Assembly: GCA_016208305.1 (NCBI GenBank) | Contig: JACQYI010000063.1 | Coordinates: forward strand, 31,766 to 95,765 | Length of the DNA stretch: 64,000 nt | From: Oscillatoriophycideae cyanobacterium NC_groundwater_1537_Pr4_S-0.65um_50_18 | GTDB taxonomy: Bacteria; Cyanobacteriota; Cyanobacteriia; Elainellales; Elainellaceae | Direction of reading: 5' to 3' | Shown: positions 41,092 to 50,758 of the stretch, piece by piece | How the letters are laid out: each line of letters begins with the position of its first letter | Position numbering within the stretch: the stretch's first letter is position 1 | Made by a program: the position numbers and the translations under genes | Notes under the pieces: generated by a model | The model's database searches: none | What the model saw: the letters and a program-made list of their open reading frames with translations, nothing else | What the model was told of the DNA's origin: nothing

Positions 41092-42792
41092 CTAAGGTGA
41101 AGGCGCTAAGGCTGCTTTGGCTTGGCTTTGCAGCATGAGTCCATACTCCAACCCTTCGACGCTAGCCTGGTAGGAGGCTTCAATGATGTTGGTCGATACA
41201 CCCACCGTTGTCCAGCGTTGATGCCCATTGCTGCTTTCTACCAAGACGCGAGTTTTTGCAGCTGCCCCTTCCCCACTGTCTAAAATTCGGACTTTGTAAT
41301 CTGTGAGGTGAAAAGTGGCAATTTCGGGATAGAAATTGGTCAGAGCTTTGCGTAGGGCTGCATCTAGCGCTGCCACAGGGCCATTGCCTTCAGCAGCTTC
41401 TAGCATGTCTTGCCCATTGACTGCCACTTTTACGGTCGCTAGAGAGTGGCTTTGCCCTGCCTCTGAGTCGCCCACCATGTCGCAATGCACATGGAAGTCT
41501 TTGATCACAAAAAATGACTGCCGTTGCCCTAGTGCCTCCCGCATCAGCAGTTCAAAGCTTGCCTCTGCTGCTTCAAACTGATAGCCCTGATTCTCCAAAG
41601 TCTTCAAGTGCTGAAGAATTTGGCGGCAGGTGGGATCTTGCTTGTCTAGATCAATGCCGAAACTGCGGGCTTTGGCTAGCACGTTGCTCAAGCCAGCCTG
41701 ATCGGAGATAACAATTCGACGAGAGTTGCCGACTAGCTCTGGCGCAATATGTTCGTAGGTGAGGGGATTTCGCTCAACCGCGCTGACGTGAATACCGCCT
41801 TTGTGGGCAAAAGCTGACAGACCCACGAAGGGGGCATGGTCGTCTGGAGCTAAGTTGACGACTTCACTGATGAGCCGACTTGAGGCGCTCAGGTGAGCCA
41901 ACTGATCGGCATGAACACACTGATAGCCCAGCTTGAGCTGTAAGTTAGGCAACAGAGTGCAGAGGTTGGCATTGCCGCAGCGCTCGCCATAGCCATTGAC
42001 GGTGCCCTGAATCATTCTGGCGCCTTCCATCACGGCTGCGATCGCGTTTGCCACAGCCGTTCCTGAGTCATTGTGGGTATGAATGCCGATTTGGGGTGTG
42101 GGGAGTGGGGGCGTCAGGATGCGGGAATCTGAGGCATCGACAGAGACAGCGGTCTGGGAGGGGGAGATGCTGAGTCCCACAAAGTCCACTACATCTCGGA
42201 CGATCGCTGCAATTTCGTGAGGCAGCGTGCCACCGTTGGTGTCACAGAGCACTAGCCATTCGGCTCCGCCAGCGATCGCGGCAGCTAGAGTTTTAAGGGC
42301 GTACTCGCGATTCTGTTTGTAGCCATCAAACCAATGTTCGGCGTCGTAAATCACCCGCCGATCCTGACTGCGAAAATATTCGATCGTGTCTTGGATCATG
42401 GCTAAATTTTCATCTAGCGTTGTCTGCAAGCCTTCCACAACATGCAGATCCCAGGATTTGCCAAATAGGGTAATCCATCGAGTTCCGGCAGCCAGAATGG
42501 GTTGCAGCATGGCATCTTCAGCCGCTTTTTTGCCAGGACGACGAGTAGAGCAAAAGGCGACGATTTCTGCCTGAGTCAGCGGCTCTTCTCGTAGTTGCCA
42601 AAAGAACTGAACATCTTTGGGATTGGCTCCAGGCCAGCCCCCTTCAATAAATGGAACTCCCAGACGATCAAGCTGGCGCGCAATCCTCAGTTTGTCATCG
42701 ATAGACAGCGACAGCCCTTCGCGCTGAGCGCCATCCCGCAGTGTCGTGTCGTAGATCCAAAGGGTTTTGGCGGGTGATGAGTCTGGGGTCAT
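41092..42792 (-). CDS. cimA: Citramalate synthase
   Basis: Condenses pyruvate and acetyl-CoA to citramalate, a threonine-independent route to isoleucine. 566 aa with a DRE-TIM HMGL-like barrel: WIYDTTLRDGAQREG near residue 12, WILTFGKSWDLH-like ITLFGKSWDLH near 110, LCDTNGGTLPHEI near 190, GIHTHNDSGTAVANA near 237 (metal His), and NGYGERCGNANLCTLLPNL near 265. A LeuA-type dimerisation region occupies the last 130 residues. This long form is distinguished from homocitrate/isopropylmalate synthases by length and by the SWDLH segment. ATG at 42792. Confidence 0.94.
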   Translation of the reverse strand: MTPDSSPAKTLWIYDTTLRDGAQREGLSLSIDDKLRIARQLDRLGVPFIEGGWPGANPKDVQFFWQLREEPLTQAEIVAFCSTRRPGKKAAEDAMLQPILAAGTRWITLFGKSWDLHVVEGLQTTLDENLAMIQDTIEYFRSQDRRVIYDAEHWFDGYKQNREYALKTLAAAIAGGAEWLVLCDTNGGTLPHEIAAIVRDVVDFVGLSISPSQTAVSVDASDSRILTPPLPTPQIGIHTHNDSGTAVANAIAAVMEGARMIQGTVNGYGERCGNANLCTLLPNLQLKLGYQCVHADQLAHLSASSRLISEVVNLAPDDHAPFVGLSAFAHKGGIHVSAVERNPLTYEHIAPELVGNSRRIVISDQAGLSNVLAKARSFGIDLDKQDPTCRQILQHLKTLENQGYQFEAAEASFELLMREALGQRQSFFVIKDFHVHCDMVGDSEAGQSHSLATVKVAVNGQDMLEAAEGNGPVAALDAALRKALTNFYPEIATFHLTDYKVRILDSGEGAAAKTRVLVESSNGHQRWTTVGVSTNIIEASYQASVEGLEYGLMLQSQAKAALAPSP

Positions 42793-43070
42793 AGGAAGAT
42801 AGTTGAAAAAATGGGGAGCGGGCGATCGCGCTCTGCGGTACTCTCTCTATTCTCTCACGCGAAACCGCTGACTGGTTTCGCCCCTTTATTTTTAGCGAGG
42901 GCACGCTGTTTTTCTGCTGTGGCCACAATCGTCTGCAAAAGCCCCAGGAGAACATCAAATTTGGTACTCCCCTGGAGGTGTCTTACCCCTAGCCTGCCGC
43001 TAACCCTTAGAATAGGGACATTAGTAGATACATTTGTTTTCAGCAAATTTGCTTTACGGAGGTGCGGTAT

Positions 43071-43583
43071 ATGGAGCCACTGCTCGGAGTTTTGGGAGCC
43101 AGCGCCATTGCAGCGATCGCGGGAACAGCGGTTAAGGGAATGCTCCGCCCGCTTAGTTGGGCCATGCTCATTGCATCAGCGTTGCTGTTTGGCTCTAGCA
43201 AAATTGTGGACGCTACTAACGCCTTGAGCCAGAACCCACGCCCTGACCCAAACCCCACTTCAACCCTCTCGTCAAATTCTGCGATTTCATCTCCGCCGGT
43301 AGCGCAGGGATGGCAGTCAATTGCGCAAAGCCTAGATCCGTCTTTGTCTACCCTGTACGGGCAAGGTCAACTGGTGCAAGGTCAACCTAACCCAACTCAA
43401 TTTAATCAAGATTCGCTCAATCCAGATCCGGTGAGCCAGGGTCAGCCGCAAGGAACTGGGCAACCTGCAATTCCTCCTGAGCCAACTCTCACAGGCAATT
43501 CGACAGGTACCACCGCAGCTGTACCGCCCGTTGCTCCGCCAACGCGCGTTTCTACAACTCGACCGATCGTTGGGCTGTGGTAG
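43071..43583 (+). CDS. Membrane-anchored protein with disordered Gln/Pro-rich tail
   Basis: 170 aa from the ATG at 43071, which has GGAGG eight bases upstream (a GTG at 43062 overlaps that ribosome-binding site and is rejected). Two hydrophobic stretches (about 5-25 and 33-50) precede a low-complexity tail rich in Asn, Pro, Gln and Ser that ends STTRPIVGLW. A 15-bp in-frame duplication encodes GQGQL-VQGQP (43359-43388). No homology recognised. It resembles the next gene in design: short N-terminal membrane part, disordered tail, and Arg-Pro...Trp at the C-terminus. Confidence 0.7.
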   Translation: MEPLLGVLGASAIAAIAGTAVKGMLRPLSWAMLIASALLFGSSKIVDATNALSQNPRPDPNPTSTLSSNSAISSPPVAQGWQSIAQSLDPSLSTLYGQGQLVQGQPNPTQFNQDSLNPDPVSQGQPQGTGQPAIPPEPTLTGNSTGTTAAVPPVAPPTRVSTTRPIVGLW

Positions 43584-43809
43584 ATCGGGTTTAGGTCAAT
43601 GGGTCGGACTCCAGTAGATTGGACAGAGTATCCCTAGTTCTCTTCCCCATTAATTTCACGAGATCCTGTCTTTGGAATTTGTCCTGTTTGAGGGATAGAA
43701 CCGATAAATTCTTTAGAACTCTATTATTTTTAATTGGGACAAATTAATAGGGACAAAAACGAAGATCATAGGCGATGATTGGATTAGATTCGTCCATGGA
43801 GATCAGGGT

Positions 43810-44457
43810 ATGCCAGAGCCATTTGCGCTTACGGTTGGAATTGCTGGAATCATTCTAATTGGCTTGGCTTTTACGGCGATTAATTTGGTCAAAGATGCAG
43901 GGCGGCTCATTGCCTTAGCGCTGCTTGCTTTCCTGGCTGTAATATTGCTCAACCGCACGATGTCGCCGTCAAACAACTTCACCTATCCCAACTCTTCTGG
44001 ATCGAATTCTGTCCCCAACTCTCCTAATTCTCCAGGGTTTCCCAACTCTTCAACCTCTCCAGATTTTTCCAATCCTTCCGTCGCCCCAACTTATCCTGGC
44101 GCTCCCAACTCTTCTACTTATCCGACTCAGCGCCCTCGTCCATCTTTTGATTTTGACGCTGCCTCTAAAGGTATTTCAGATTTTGCGAAATCTGTTTCAC
44201 GAGGGATTGATGAATTTGTATATGGCAATCCTTACGCTGTCGAACCTTCTACCTCAGAGACTGAACCCGGAGTAGAACCTGGCTCAACTCAAACTCGATC
44301 TGTACCTCCTGAGCAGCAGGGCTATCAAATTCGTCCTGATGGCGTACCTAGCCGGGTGAGCACCCTAGTGGAGCCTGACGCTCCTGGGAGAACAGGTACA
44401 GGGGGCGCAACCGGAAGCAGCGGAGCGGCTGGACGGCCTGTTTCTGCTTGGTGGTAG
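43810..44457 (+). CDS. Membrane-anchored protein with disordered Ser/Pro/Asn-rich tail
   Basis: 215 aa. Two hydrophobic helices (about 5-26 and 33-50), then a Ser/Pro/Asn-rich stretch with repeated PNS-type motifs, a short ordered part (FDFDAASKGISDFAKSVSRGIDEFVYG near 118), and a disordered C-terminus ending GRPVSAWW. The layout parallels the upstream gene, suggesting a divergent pair facing the same compartment. The start ATG follows GGAGATCAGGGT, a weak ribosome-binding site. Function unknown. Confidence 0.72.
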   Translation: MPEPFALTVGIAGIILIGLAFTAINLVKDAGRLIALALLAFLAVILLNRTMSPSNNFTYPNSSGSNSVPNSPNSPGFPNSSTSPDFSNPSVAPTYPGAPNSSTYPTQRPRPSFDFDAASKGISDFAKSVSRGIDEFVYGNPYAVEPSTSETEPGVEPGSTQTRSVPPEQQGYQIRPDGVPSRVSTLVEPDAPGRTGTGGATGSSGAAGRPVSAWW

Positions 44458-44548
44458 CCGCAACATGGCCTGACCAGCGCTAGATGCATTTTTCTGGTAA
44501 TCCAGTGATAATTTTTGTGGCGGGGTTAAGGCGAGTACGGAGTGGTTC

Positions 44549-46516
44549 ATGCGTCCGACAAGTGACATTGTAATTATCGGCGGCGGCATTATTGGGCTGG
44601 CGATCGCTATTGATCTGAAATTGCGTGGAGCCTCTGTAACGGTTCTCAGCCGAGATTTTCAGCAAGCTGCCTCTCACGCTGCTGCCGGGATGCTGGCTCC
44701 CAGAGCTGAGGGCATTTTGGCTGGCTCTATGCAAGATCTGTGCTTAAAGAGTCTGGCGCTCTACCCTGACTGGATCGGCAAGCTAGAAGACTTGAGTGGG
44801 GCTGACACAGGCTATTGGCCGAGCGGCATTCTGGCCCCTGTTTATGAGCAGCCTTCTGTGGATGGACAGGCGCAGAGCCAGCCGAGCGCTACTCAAGTTT
44901 GGCTCGATCGCTCAGCGCTATACTATGCTCAACCTGGACTAGGTGAGGCGATCGGCGGCTGGTGGTACCCCGAAGAAGGGCAAGTAGACAACCGGGCTTT
45001 GGCTCAGGCTTTGCGCTCAGCGGCAGAGATTCTGGGCGTTGACCTTCAGGAAGGAGTTGCCGTAACGAGCATTCGGCAGCAGCAGGGGCAGGTCTTGGGG
45101 CTGAAGACAACAATGGGCGATCGCACAGCCGCGCACTATGTTTTGGCAACAGGGGCATGGTCGCAAGAGTTGCTGCCTGTGCCTGTGCTGCCGCGTAAAG
45201 GGCAAATGTTAGCGGTGAAAGTTCCTGATGCGACAAGCTTACCGCTTCAGCGCGTGTTGTTTGGCGAAGAAGTTTACATTGTGCCGCGTCGAGATGGGCG
45301 GATTGTGATTGGGGCAACCAGCGAAGATGTGGGCTTTGCGCCTTACAATACGCCCTTGGGCATGCAGAATCTGCTGAATGCTGCTATCCGCCTCTATCCT
45401 GTGCTGGGCAATTTTCCCATTCACGAGTGCTGGTGGGGCTTTCGTCCGGCCACGCCTGACGAATTGCCGATTTTGGGAGCCAGTCTTTGTGATAATCTCA
45501 CTCTGGCGATTGGCCATCATCGTAACGGGATTTTGCTGGCTCCAGTGACGGCAAAGCTTATCGGCGATCGCATCGCTAACCAGCCATCTTCCCCGCTGCT
45601 GGATGCTTTTTCTTGGGAGCGTTTCTACCGTTCCCCATCTCCTCATTCCTCTCCTTCTGGCAATATGCTGCAATACTCTTCTCCGATCGCTCCCCTTCCA
45701 GATTCTCCGGTTTCGCTGGATGATCCTAAGCCTTTGGTGATTGCGGGACGATCGTTTCGATCGCGCCTGATGACCGGAACGGGCAAATATCGCAACTTTG
45801 ATCAAATGCGTCAAAGCGTTGCGGCCAGCGGCTGCGAAATTGTGACCGTGGCTGTGCGCCGTGTCCAAACCAACGCTTCAGGCCATGAAGGTCTGGCTGA
45901 AGCTTTGGACTGGGGCAAAATCTGGATGCTGCCTAATACGGCTGGTTGTCAAACGGCAGAAGAGGCGATTCGGGTCGCACGGCTAGGACGAGAAATGGCG
46001 AAGCTGCTGGGGCAGGAAGATAACAACTTCGTCAAGCTAGAAGTGATTCCCGATGCCAAATACCTGCTACCCGACCCGATCGGCACGCTAGAAGCCGCAG
46101 AAAAACTGGTGAAAGAAGGGTTTGCGGTTTTGCCATACATTAACGCCGATCCGCTATTGGCAAAGCGCTTAGAAGAGGTAGGTTGCGCTACAGTCATGCC
46201 TTTGGGTTCACCGATTGGCTCTGGACAAGGCATCAAGAATAGCGCAAACATCCAAATCATTGTGGAAACCATCCAAATTCCCGTTGTGGTGGATGCAGGA
46301 ATTGGTACGCCTAGCGAAGCAGCTTTGGCAATGGAGTTGGGAGCCGATGCGCTGCTGATCAATACGGCGATCGCCCAGGCTGAAAACCCAGCCGCGATGG
46401 GTCGGGCAATGGGGCTAGCTGCCGAGGCCGGGCGCTTGGCTTACTTGGCAGGGCGGATTCCAGTCAAATCCTATGCTAGTGCTAGCTCACCCTTGACTGG
46501 AACAATTACAGGGTGA
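44549..46516 (+). CDS. thiO-thiG: Bifunctional glycine oxidase ThiO / thiazole synthase ThiG
   Basis: 655 aa joining two steps of thiamine thiazole synthesis, the usual cyanobacterial fusion. ThiO (about 1-360): FAD-binding [33 protein letters not shown], and the C-terminal [15 protein letters not shown]. It oxidises glycine to dehydroglycine (iminoacetate). A proline-rich linker follows. ThiG (about 392-655): [57 protein letters not shown] (Schiff-base Lys), [12 protein letters not shown] and [28 protein letters not shown]. Fusion channels the unstable imine. I see no TPP riboswitch in the 91-bp leader. Confidence 0.96.
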   Translation: MRPTSDIVIIGGGIIGLAIAIDLKLRGASVTVLSRDFQQAASHAAAGMLAPRAEGILAGSMQDLCLKSLALYPDWIGKLEDLSGADTGYWPSGILAPVYEQPSVDGQAQSQPSATQVWLDRSALYYAQPGLGEAIGGWWYPEEGQVDNRALAQALRSAAEILGVDLQEGVAVTSIRQQQGQVLGLKTTMGDRTAAHYVLATGAWSQELLPVPVLPRKGQMLAVKVPDATSLPLQRVLFGEEVYIVPRRDGRIVIGATSEDVGFAPYNTPLGMQNLLNAAIRLYPVLGNFPIHECWWGFRPATPDELPILGASLCDNLTLAIGHHRNGILLAPVTAKLIGDRIANQPSSPLLDAFSWERFYRSPSPHSSPSGNMLQYSSPIAPLPDSPVSLDDPKPLVIAGRSFRSRLMTGTGKYRNFDQMRQSVAASGCEIVTVAVRRVQTNASGHEGLAEALDWGKIWMLPNTAGCQTAEEAIRVARLGREMAKLLGQEDNNFVKLEVIPDAKYLLPDPIGTLEAAEKLVKEGFAVLPYINADPLLAKRLEEVGCATVMPLGSPIGSGQGIKNSANIQIIVETIQIPVVVDAGIGTPSEAALAMELGADALLINTAIAQAENPAAMGRAMGLAAEAGRLAYLAGRIPVKSYASASSPLTGTITG

Positions 46517-46715
46517 GAGAGGGGGCGAGAAGGAATGAGATGCAGGCGCTAATGAGGTTGGGCATACAGCTCTTATTCTGACGGCAGTTACTCTACTTTC
46601 TGGAGGGTGATCTATAAGACAATTTCCAGAGGTCGATCGATCGGATAATCTTAGGGCAAAAACTTAGGGTGGTTAATCCCTAGGTCAGCGTTAAGCGTTT
46701 CGATCGCCCACGAAG

Positions 46716-47108
46716 ATGAGCATGAACCGGATCTTCAGCAGTTCTGATTTCTTTCAGCCGACGGATGGGGAACCCCTGCGCTCAGTCGTCACAGAGTCCC
46801 AGGAAGCCGTAATTGTAGTCTGGTATATCAAACCAGGTCAGGCCATTCCTGCTCACATTCATCCCAATGGGCAAGACACCTGGACTATTTTGTCGGGTAG
46901 AGGAGACTACTTCCTTGATCAAATAGGCAGCACAAAGCCGATCGCATTAGGCGATATCGTGATTGCCCCTAGGGGAGCGGTTCACGGCGTTTTGAACAAT
47001 GGCGATCAGCCCCTCGTTTTTGTGTCCGTCGTGTCGCCGCTCGAAGCAGGCTATCAACCTGTCTCTGTTAATGAACCCTTAGAAGACCGTCTAACCCTGC
47101 TTCCTTAA
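46716..47108 (+). CDS. Cupin-domain protein
   Basis: 130 aa; single conserved beta-barrel cupin. Motif 1 appears as PGQAIPAHIHPNGQDTWTILSGRGDY (His, His, Asp/Glu region) and motif 2 as GDIVIAPRGAVHGVLNNGDQPLVFVSVVSP, giving three probable metal His ligands. The substrate is unknown, and it could be a small enzyme or sensor. It lies 199 bp downstream of thiO-thiG and 24 bases upstream of a membrane protein gene on the same strand. Confidence 0.88.
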   Translation: MSMNRIFSSSDFFQPTDGEPLRSVVTESQEAVIVVWYIKPGQAIPAHIHPNGQDTWTILSGRGDYFLDQIGSTKPIALGDIVIAPRGAVHGVLNNGDQPLVFVSVVSPLEAGYQPVSVNEPLEDRLTLLP

Positions 47109-47132
47109 CGACTCGGCCTAGCTCTGGAGTAT

Positions 47133-47519
47133 ATGAAAGGGTTAATTCAGTACCTCTATCAAATCAAGTTAGATAAAGCCATTCTTTGGTGCTATCTGAT
47201 TTGGTATAGCACAATCGTCTATTTCTATTTCGATCCTGCCTTGAAAATTTGGATCAACGCGATCGGCATTAGCGCCGTGATTGGTACAGGTCTGTTGCTG
47301 AGCGTGTCTTCGGGGGCAGCCGAGAAAAACCACTGGCAAACCTTCAGGCTCTACCTGATGCCATTCTGCGTATCGAGTTTCTCTTCTTTGATTAAAGATC
47401 GCGGTTTTTTTGTATTCCTATCGCCCAAAACTAGTGAAACGATCGCATCAACCTTATGTTGCGCTCTGTTTTTATCTACGATTTGGGTAATTAAAACTGT
47501 GAAAAATAGAGCTGCCTAA
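47133..47519 (+). CDS. Small four-helix membrane protein, unknown function
   Basis: 128 aa with about four hydrophobic segments (about 16-34, 38-60, 70-85 and 101-121) and short basic loops. No known family recognised. It is co-directional with the cupin gene (24 bases apart), so they may form an operon. A hairpin terminator follows the stop codon. Confidence 0.7.
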   Translation: MKGLIQYLYQIKLDKAILWCYLIWYSTIVYFYFDPALKIWINAIGISAVIGTGLLLSVSSGAAEKNHWQTFRLYLMPFCVSSFSSLIKDRGFFVFLSPKTSETIASTLCCALFLSTIWVIKTVKNRAA

Positions 47520-47537
47520 AGCTGCTACCCAGGAGAA

Positions 47538-47576
47538 TTTTTTGAAGAAGTGAGCTAAGCCGACCTCTTCAAAAAA
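47538..47576. terminator. Terminator hairpin
   Basis: TTTTTTGAAGA (47538-47548) pairs with TCTTCAAAAAA (47566-47576), giving T-rich tails on both strands. It lies between the convergent four-helix membrane gene and the DUF2555 gene. Confidence 0.7.
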
Positions 47577-47599
47577 ATGAACGCCCTCAACCTGCGTGC

Positions 47600-47812
47600 T
47601 TAAGCCTCGTCGTAGCCTTCAAGATCGAGCAAATAGATGTAGGGTTCAACCATTTCTGGACGTTGAAACGCGATCGCCCGCAGCAAGTGCCAATCGTTCA
47701 ACCCTTCAAAAGCATTGCTGTACTCGTCTTGCTCTAGCCTTATCGCCAGATCAGCAACTTCTTTTTCCGTAATGCTAACGACATGCTCTTCTGAAATATG
47801 CAACGTGTTCAT
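47600..47812 (-). CDS. DUF2555-like small cyanobacterial protein
   Basis: 70 aa, acidic, soluble. The sequence (ITEKEVADLAIRLEQDEYSNAFEGLNDWHLLRAIAFQRPEMVEPYIYLLDLEGYDEA) has the compact layout of DUF2555, found in cyanobacteria and plastids. Its function is unknown to me. The family name is from memory. It lies about 75 bp from the hydrolase gene upstream on the same strand. Confidence 0.75.
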   Translation of the reverse strand: MNTLHISEEHVVSITEKEVADLAIRLEQDEYSNAFEGLNDWHLLRAIAFQRPEMVEPYIYLLDLEGYDEA

Positions 47813-47887
47813 CGCTAACCCCCCTCAGTTTTGCGGATCTCTATCAACACTGTAGAGAGCAACCTCTCCATCCATCCTACTCGTTGC

Positions 47888-48547
47888 TCAGTAGTTATTC
47901 GGGCGGACTTTGACTTCTTCCATAAAACTTTGCATACGGCTTAACACAATGGGCTGAATTTCATGCCCCATTTCCTGCTCGTGATACTCCACGTAAGCTC
48001 CTACTTGCATCAAGCTTTCCCGCACCTGCTGCGCAGCCCGCAAAGGCACCACTGCATCTTGCCGTCCATGAACAATGAGAACGGGCGGAATGGGTTCGGC
48101 AGAATTGACCTCTAACGGCGCATGAAGATAGCCACTTAAAACCAAGAGTGCGGCTAAAGGCATCTGCAACCCAATGTCTAAGGTCATCGCCCCCCCCTGA
48201 GAAAATCCGCCCAGAACCGTTCGGCTTAAGGGAATTCCGGTGGTTTGCTCTAGCGATCGCAGCCAATCCATCAGCTCTAAACGACTTTTCTGTAGCTCAG
48301 GCTGCTGACGAAATTCTGGCCGACTAAAAAAGCTGTAGTCATTGGGTAAGCCATACCACATGCGGCCTTCGGGCGAATAGGGATGCGGAAAAGGGGCTTC
48401 TGGAAAGAGAAAGAGATAATCGGGCAAATCTAAATAGGTTGCCAATGCTGCCACATCTTGGGCATTGGCACCCCAGCCATGCAGCATGACCAATATCCCT
48501 TGCGGCTGCCCGCTTCTAGCGGCAACAGAAACCACCTTTAGCGGCAT
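47888..48547 (-). CDS. Alpha/beta hydrolase (carboxylesterase/phospholipase type)
   Basis: 219 aa from the ATG at 48547. AAGGAGAGG lies just upstream, which decides against an in-frame start 21 bases earlier. Signatures: MLHGWGANAQDV (oxyanion region), LGGFSQGGAMTLD (GxSxG nucleophile), HGRQDAVVPL (catalytic Asp) and EMGHEI (catalytic His). It is like the acyl-protein thioesterase/phospholipase group, and the substrate is unknown. Its first 10 bases overlap the end of the small gene upstream, implying translational coupling. Confidence 0.9.
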   Translation of the reverse strand: MPLKVVSVAARSGQPQGILVMLHGWGANAQDVAALATYLDLPDYLFLFPEAPFPHPYSPEGRMWYGLPNDYSFFSRPEFRQQPELQKSRLELMDWLRSLEQTTGIPLSRTVLGGFSQGGAMTLDIGLQMPLAALLVLSGYLHAPLEVNSAEPIPPVLIVHGRQDAVVPLRAAQQVRESLMQVGAYVEYHEQEMGHEIQPIVLSRMQSFMEEVKVRPNNY

Positions 48548-48774
48548 AAGCCCTCTCCTTCTGAGCAAGGTCGCTGCACACAGCCATCTTGAATGGCATC
48601 TTGCAGCAGATAAATCAGGTCACGATCGCGCCCACTTAAATTGCCGCACAGCATCTGCCATCGCAGATGCGCCTCTGTACCGGGAGACAACTCACCCCCC
48701 TCCAAAACCATCCGGACAATGGATTCAACCGTGTTGGTTTCATGCGGGCGAGCGGATTTTGACGTGACTATCAT
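48538..48774 (-). CDS. Small conserved protein coupled to the hydrolase
   Basis: 78 aa from the ATG at 48774 (AGGTG upstream); a longer form to 48819 is possible. The core VESIVRMVLEGGELSPGTEAHLRWQMLCGNLSGRDRDLIYLLQDAIQDGCVQ looks like a helical, charged domain. No family recognised. Its stop codon lies inside the start region of the hydrolase gene, so both are translated together. Confidence 0.7.
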   Translation of the reverse strand: MIVTSKSARPHETNTVESIVRMVLEGGELSPGTEAHLRWQMLCGNLSGRDRDLIYLLQDAIQDGCVQRPCSEGEGLCR

Positions 48775-48905
48775 GATGCACCTGGGAACAGGACAGACAA
48801 GAATTCGACGAGAATTCATAGCTAAAGCTTCAGGAAGCGACCCGCAAATTCCTGAAGCAGCGTCAAGATCATCGGCAAACGATCCCCGGAGGACGGCTCT
48901 GAGCG

Positions 48906-49607
48906 TTATTTTGCGGTGAATGACGGCAATCTTTCCTGCCAGAGTTGGTCGATCGTGACAAAATGATAGCCCTGTTGCAGCAATTGGGGAATAAGTTGTG
49001 CGGCTGTAGCTGCCACATCTTCTCCGCCACAGTAGCCGTCATGCAACACGATCAACGAGCCGTTCTGCGTCTGTTGCACCACGCGTTTGACGGTTATGTC
49101 GATGCCTGGACGCACCCAATCTTCTGGAACCACACTCCACATGACTGGGCGGTAGTTCCACTGCTGCAAATTAACCAGCGTCTGCGGCGTAAAGATGCCA
49201 TTGGGCGGGCGCACATCTCGGATGTTCTTTTGCACATAGGCCAGATCGAGATCACAAGCTTGGGCGATCGCGGCTTGCGTCTTTTCGAGTGAGGCTTTTA
49301 GCTCTTGGCTCGAAAGCCTGGGAAACGAGATGTGGTGATAGCCATGCAGCCCTAGCCAATGCCCTTGGAGCCAGACAGCCTTGGCAACTTCGGGCGATCG
49401 CTCTACGCAAGCACCCAGCCAAAAAAAGTTTGCTTGCACCTGATACTGCTCTAACACCTTCAGCAGCGCAGGGGTAAATTGGGCATGAGGCCCATCATCA
49501 AAGGTGAGGGCGATCGCTTTAGCATCGGAACAGCCTGACCAAAGGCAACTTGGAAAAGCAGGCTTGAGCAGCTTATGAATCAGGGGATAAATCGGAGCAA
49601 ACTGCAT
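48906..49607 (-). CDS. Polysaccharide deacetylase (NodB homology)
   Basis: 233 aa. A NodB domain covers most of the protein: ALTFDDGPHAQFTPALLKVLEQYQVQANFFWLGACVERSPEVAKAV (catalytic Asp and metal Asp), LGLHGYHHISF (metal His region), VRPPNGIFTP and SLIVLHDGYCGGEDVAATA (C-terminal His/Asp). It probably removes acetyl groups from N-acetylglucosamine polymers in the envelope, although no signal peptide is evident; the N-terminus is only mildly hydrophobic. Neighbouring envelope genes agree. Monocistronic. Confidence 0.9.
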   Translation of the reverse strand: MQFAPIYPLIHKLLKPAFPSCLWSGCSDAKAIALTFDDGPHAQFTPALLKVLEQYQVQANFFWLGACVERSPEVAKAVWLQGHWLGLHGYHHISFPRLSSQELKASLEKTQAAIAQACDLDLAYVQKNIRDVRPPNGIFTPQTLVNLQQWNYRPVMWSVVPEDWVRPGIDITVKRVVQQTQNGSLIVLHDGYCGGEDVAATAAQLIPQLLQQGYHFVTIDQLWQERLPSFTAK

Positions 49608-49743
49608 AGAACAGAACCAGCATATATACAGAATTATCTCCGAAACGGCTTTTGGCTGCCTGTCCCCGCAGGCAGATGGCTCTCAAGATAAATTTCATAG
49701 CTAACTTCTTAGCTAAAATCAGCAAGGCAAACCACCCAGGCCG

Positions 49744-50232
49744 TCATGCTTCAGATTGGTTGCCGTAAGCATGCCGCATAACATTGCCACTGTAAATCGT
49801 GCTGTTGCTATAGGCTGTGCTATTGCTGTAGCCCGTTTTGCAGACTGCCCCGCTAGCTTGTCTTGCCCAGGCTGACTGCATAACAGAGACTAAGACATCG
49901 CCATTTAGAGGTTTGACCAAAAAACCGTCCAACCCCGGATTTTCCTCCTGATGTAGCCAACTGGGTGAATGGGAATCTGTGAGCGCCACAATCGTCGTTT
50001 TACGAATATCCGATCGCTGCCGAAACTCGTTGACCAGGCTTTTCGACCAGCTCTGCTGATTTCCTGCCAAAATAATTAAATAGGGTGAGGCTTGGCTAAT
50101 TTCTGCGATCGCCTGAGCGGCAGAATGGGCAATAACCCACCTGCATCTCAATTGAGTCATTAGAAATTCTAGTCCTTGAAGATGCTCAGAGTCTTGGCTG
50201 AAAACCAAGACATAACTTTGTAGTGATTTCAT
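49744..50232 (-). CDS. Receiver-like (pseudo-response-regulator) domain protein
   Basis: 162 aa. Residues about 5-120 follow the CheY-like fold: YVLVFSQDSEHLQGLEFLM, CRWVIAHSAAQAIAEI, YLIILAGNQQSWSKSLVNEFR, TTIVALTDSHSPSW (switch Thr region) and DGFLVKPLNGDVLVSVMQ (conserved Lys-Pro). The phospho-accepting Asp of the LLD motif is replaced (IILAGN), and the N-terminal acidic pair is reduced to QD. It is therefore probably a phosphorylation-independent pseudo-receiver. The Ser/Tyr/Asn-rich C-terminal tail (YSNSTAYSNSTIYSG) has internal repetition. No output domain. Confidence 0.78.
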   Translation of the reverse strand: MKSLQSYVLVFSQDSEHLQGLEFLMTQLRCRWVIAHSAAQAIAEISQASPYLIILAGNQQSWSKSLVNEFRQRSDIRKTTIVALTDSHSPSWLHQEENPGLDGFLVKPLNGDVLVSVMQSAWARQASGAVCKTGYSNSTAYSNSTIYSGNVMRHAYGNQSEA

Positions 50233-50758
50233 ACCAGGTAAGACACGCTACCCGACAATATAGCCCTCTGGCTTCACCCTATATTTATACAATTAGAACC
50301 TCAAAGCTATTCTTTACAGGAGCTTGGGTGATTTATCGGCAATTAATAACTTCCAAATCTCTTAGTCTTTACCGATAAAACCTCTTAACTATTCTTCAGG
50401 AATGGGTCGTGGTATTTAAGTCAAGTTTTTTCGCTGAGCGATCGTTATTATGCGCTGCAACTGCCCCAGAAGTGGCGCTTATGCTTTAGGAATGATGATG
50501 TAACGATCGCGCCTGAAATGGCGCTATCACTGATTCTAGACTGATGATTCCAGACTAAAGTTCTAGAACCAATTTGCCCCATACAACCTTATACAAAAAG
50601 TTGGCTTTCGGAAGTTCTACTCCCAAAAACCAACCTTTAGAATAATGAGCAGAATAATGAGGGAAAGGTTAAGCTTCGACCTTAAGATCTTCTAAAGATC
50701 TCTTAAAGTTTTCAACAGAATGCTCTTCAAACAAAATGCTAGAGCCTTAAATGAAGCA
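50233..50758. other. 526-bp intergenic region
   Basis: This gap lies between the pseudo-receiver gene and manC, both minus. It is AT-rich, with HIP-like GCGATCG and GCGCCTGAAATGGCGC pieces around 50445-50515 and a 12-bp duplication AGAATAATGAGC near 50638-50661. No gene or recognisable RNA. Confidence 0.5.

Noticed and set aside
44458..44548. Possible TPP riboswitch before thiO-thiG
   Set aside because: The 91-bp leader lacks the CTGAGA and ACCTGATC-type conserved blocks of a TPP aptamer.
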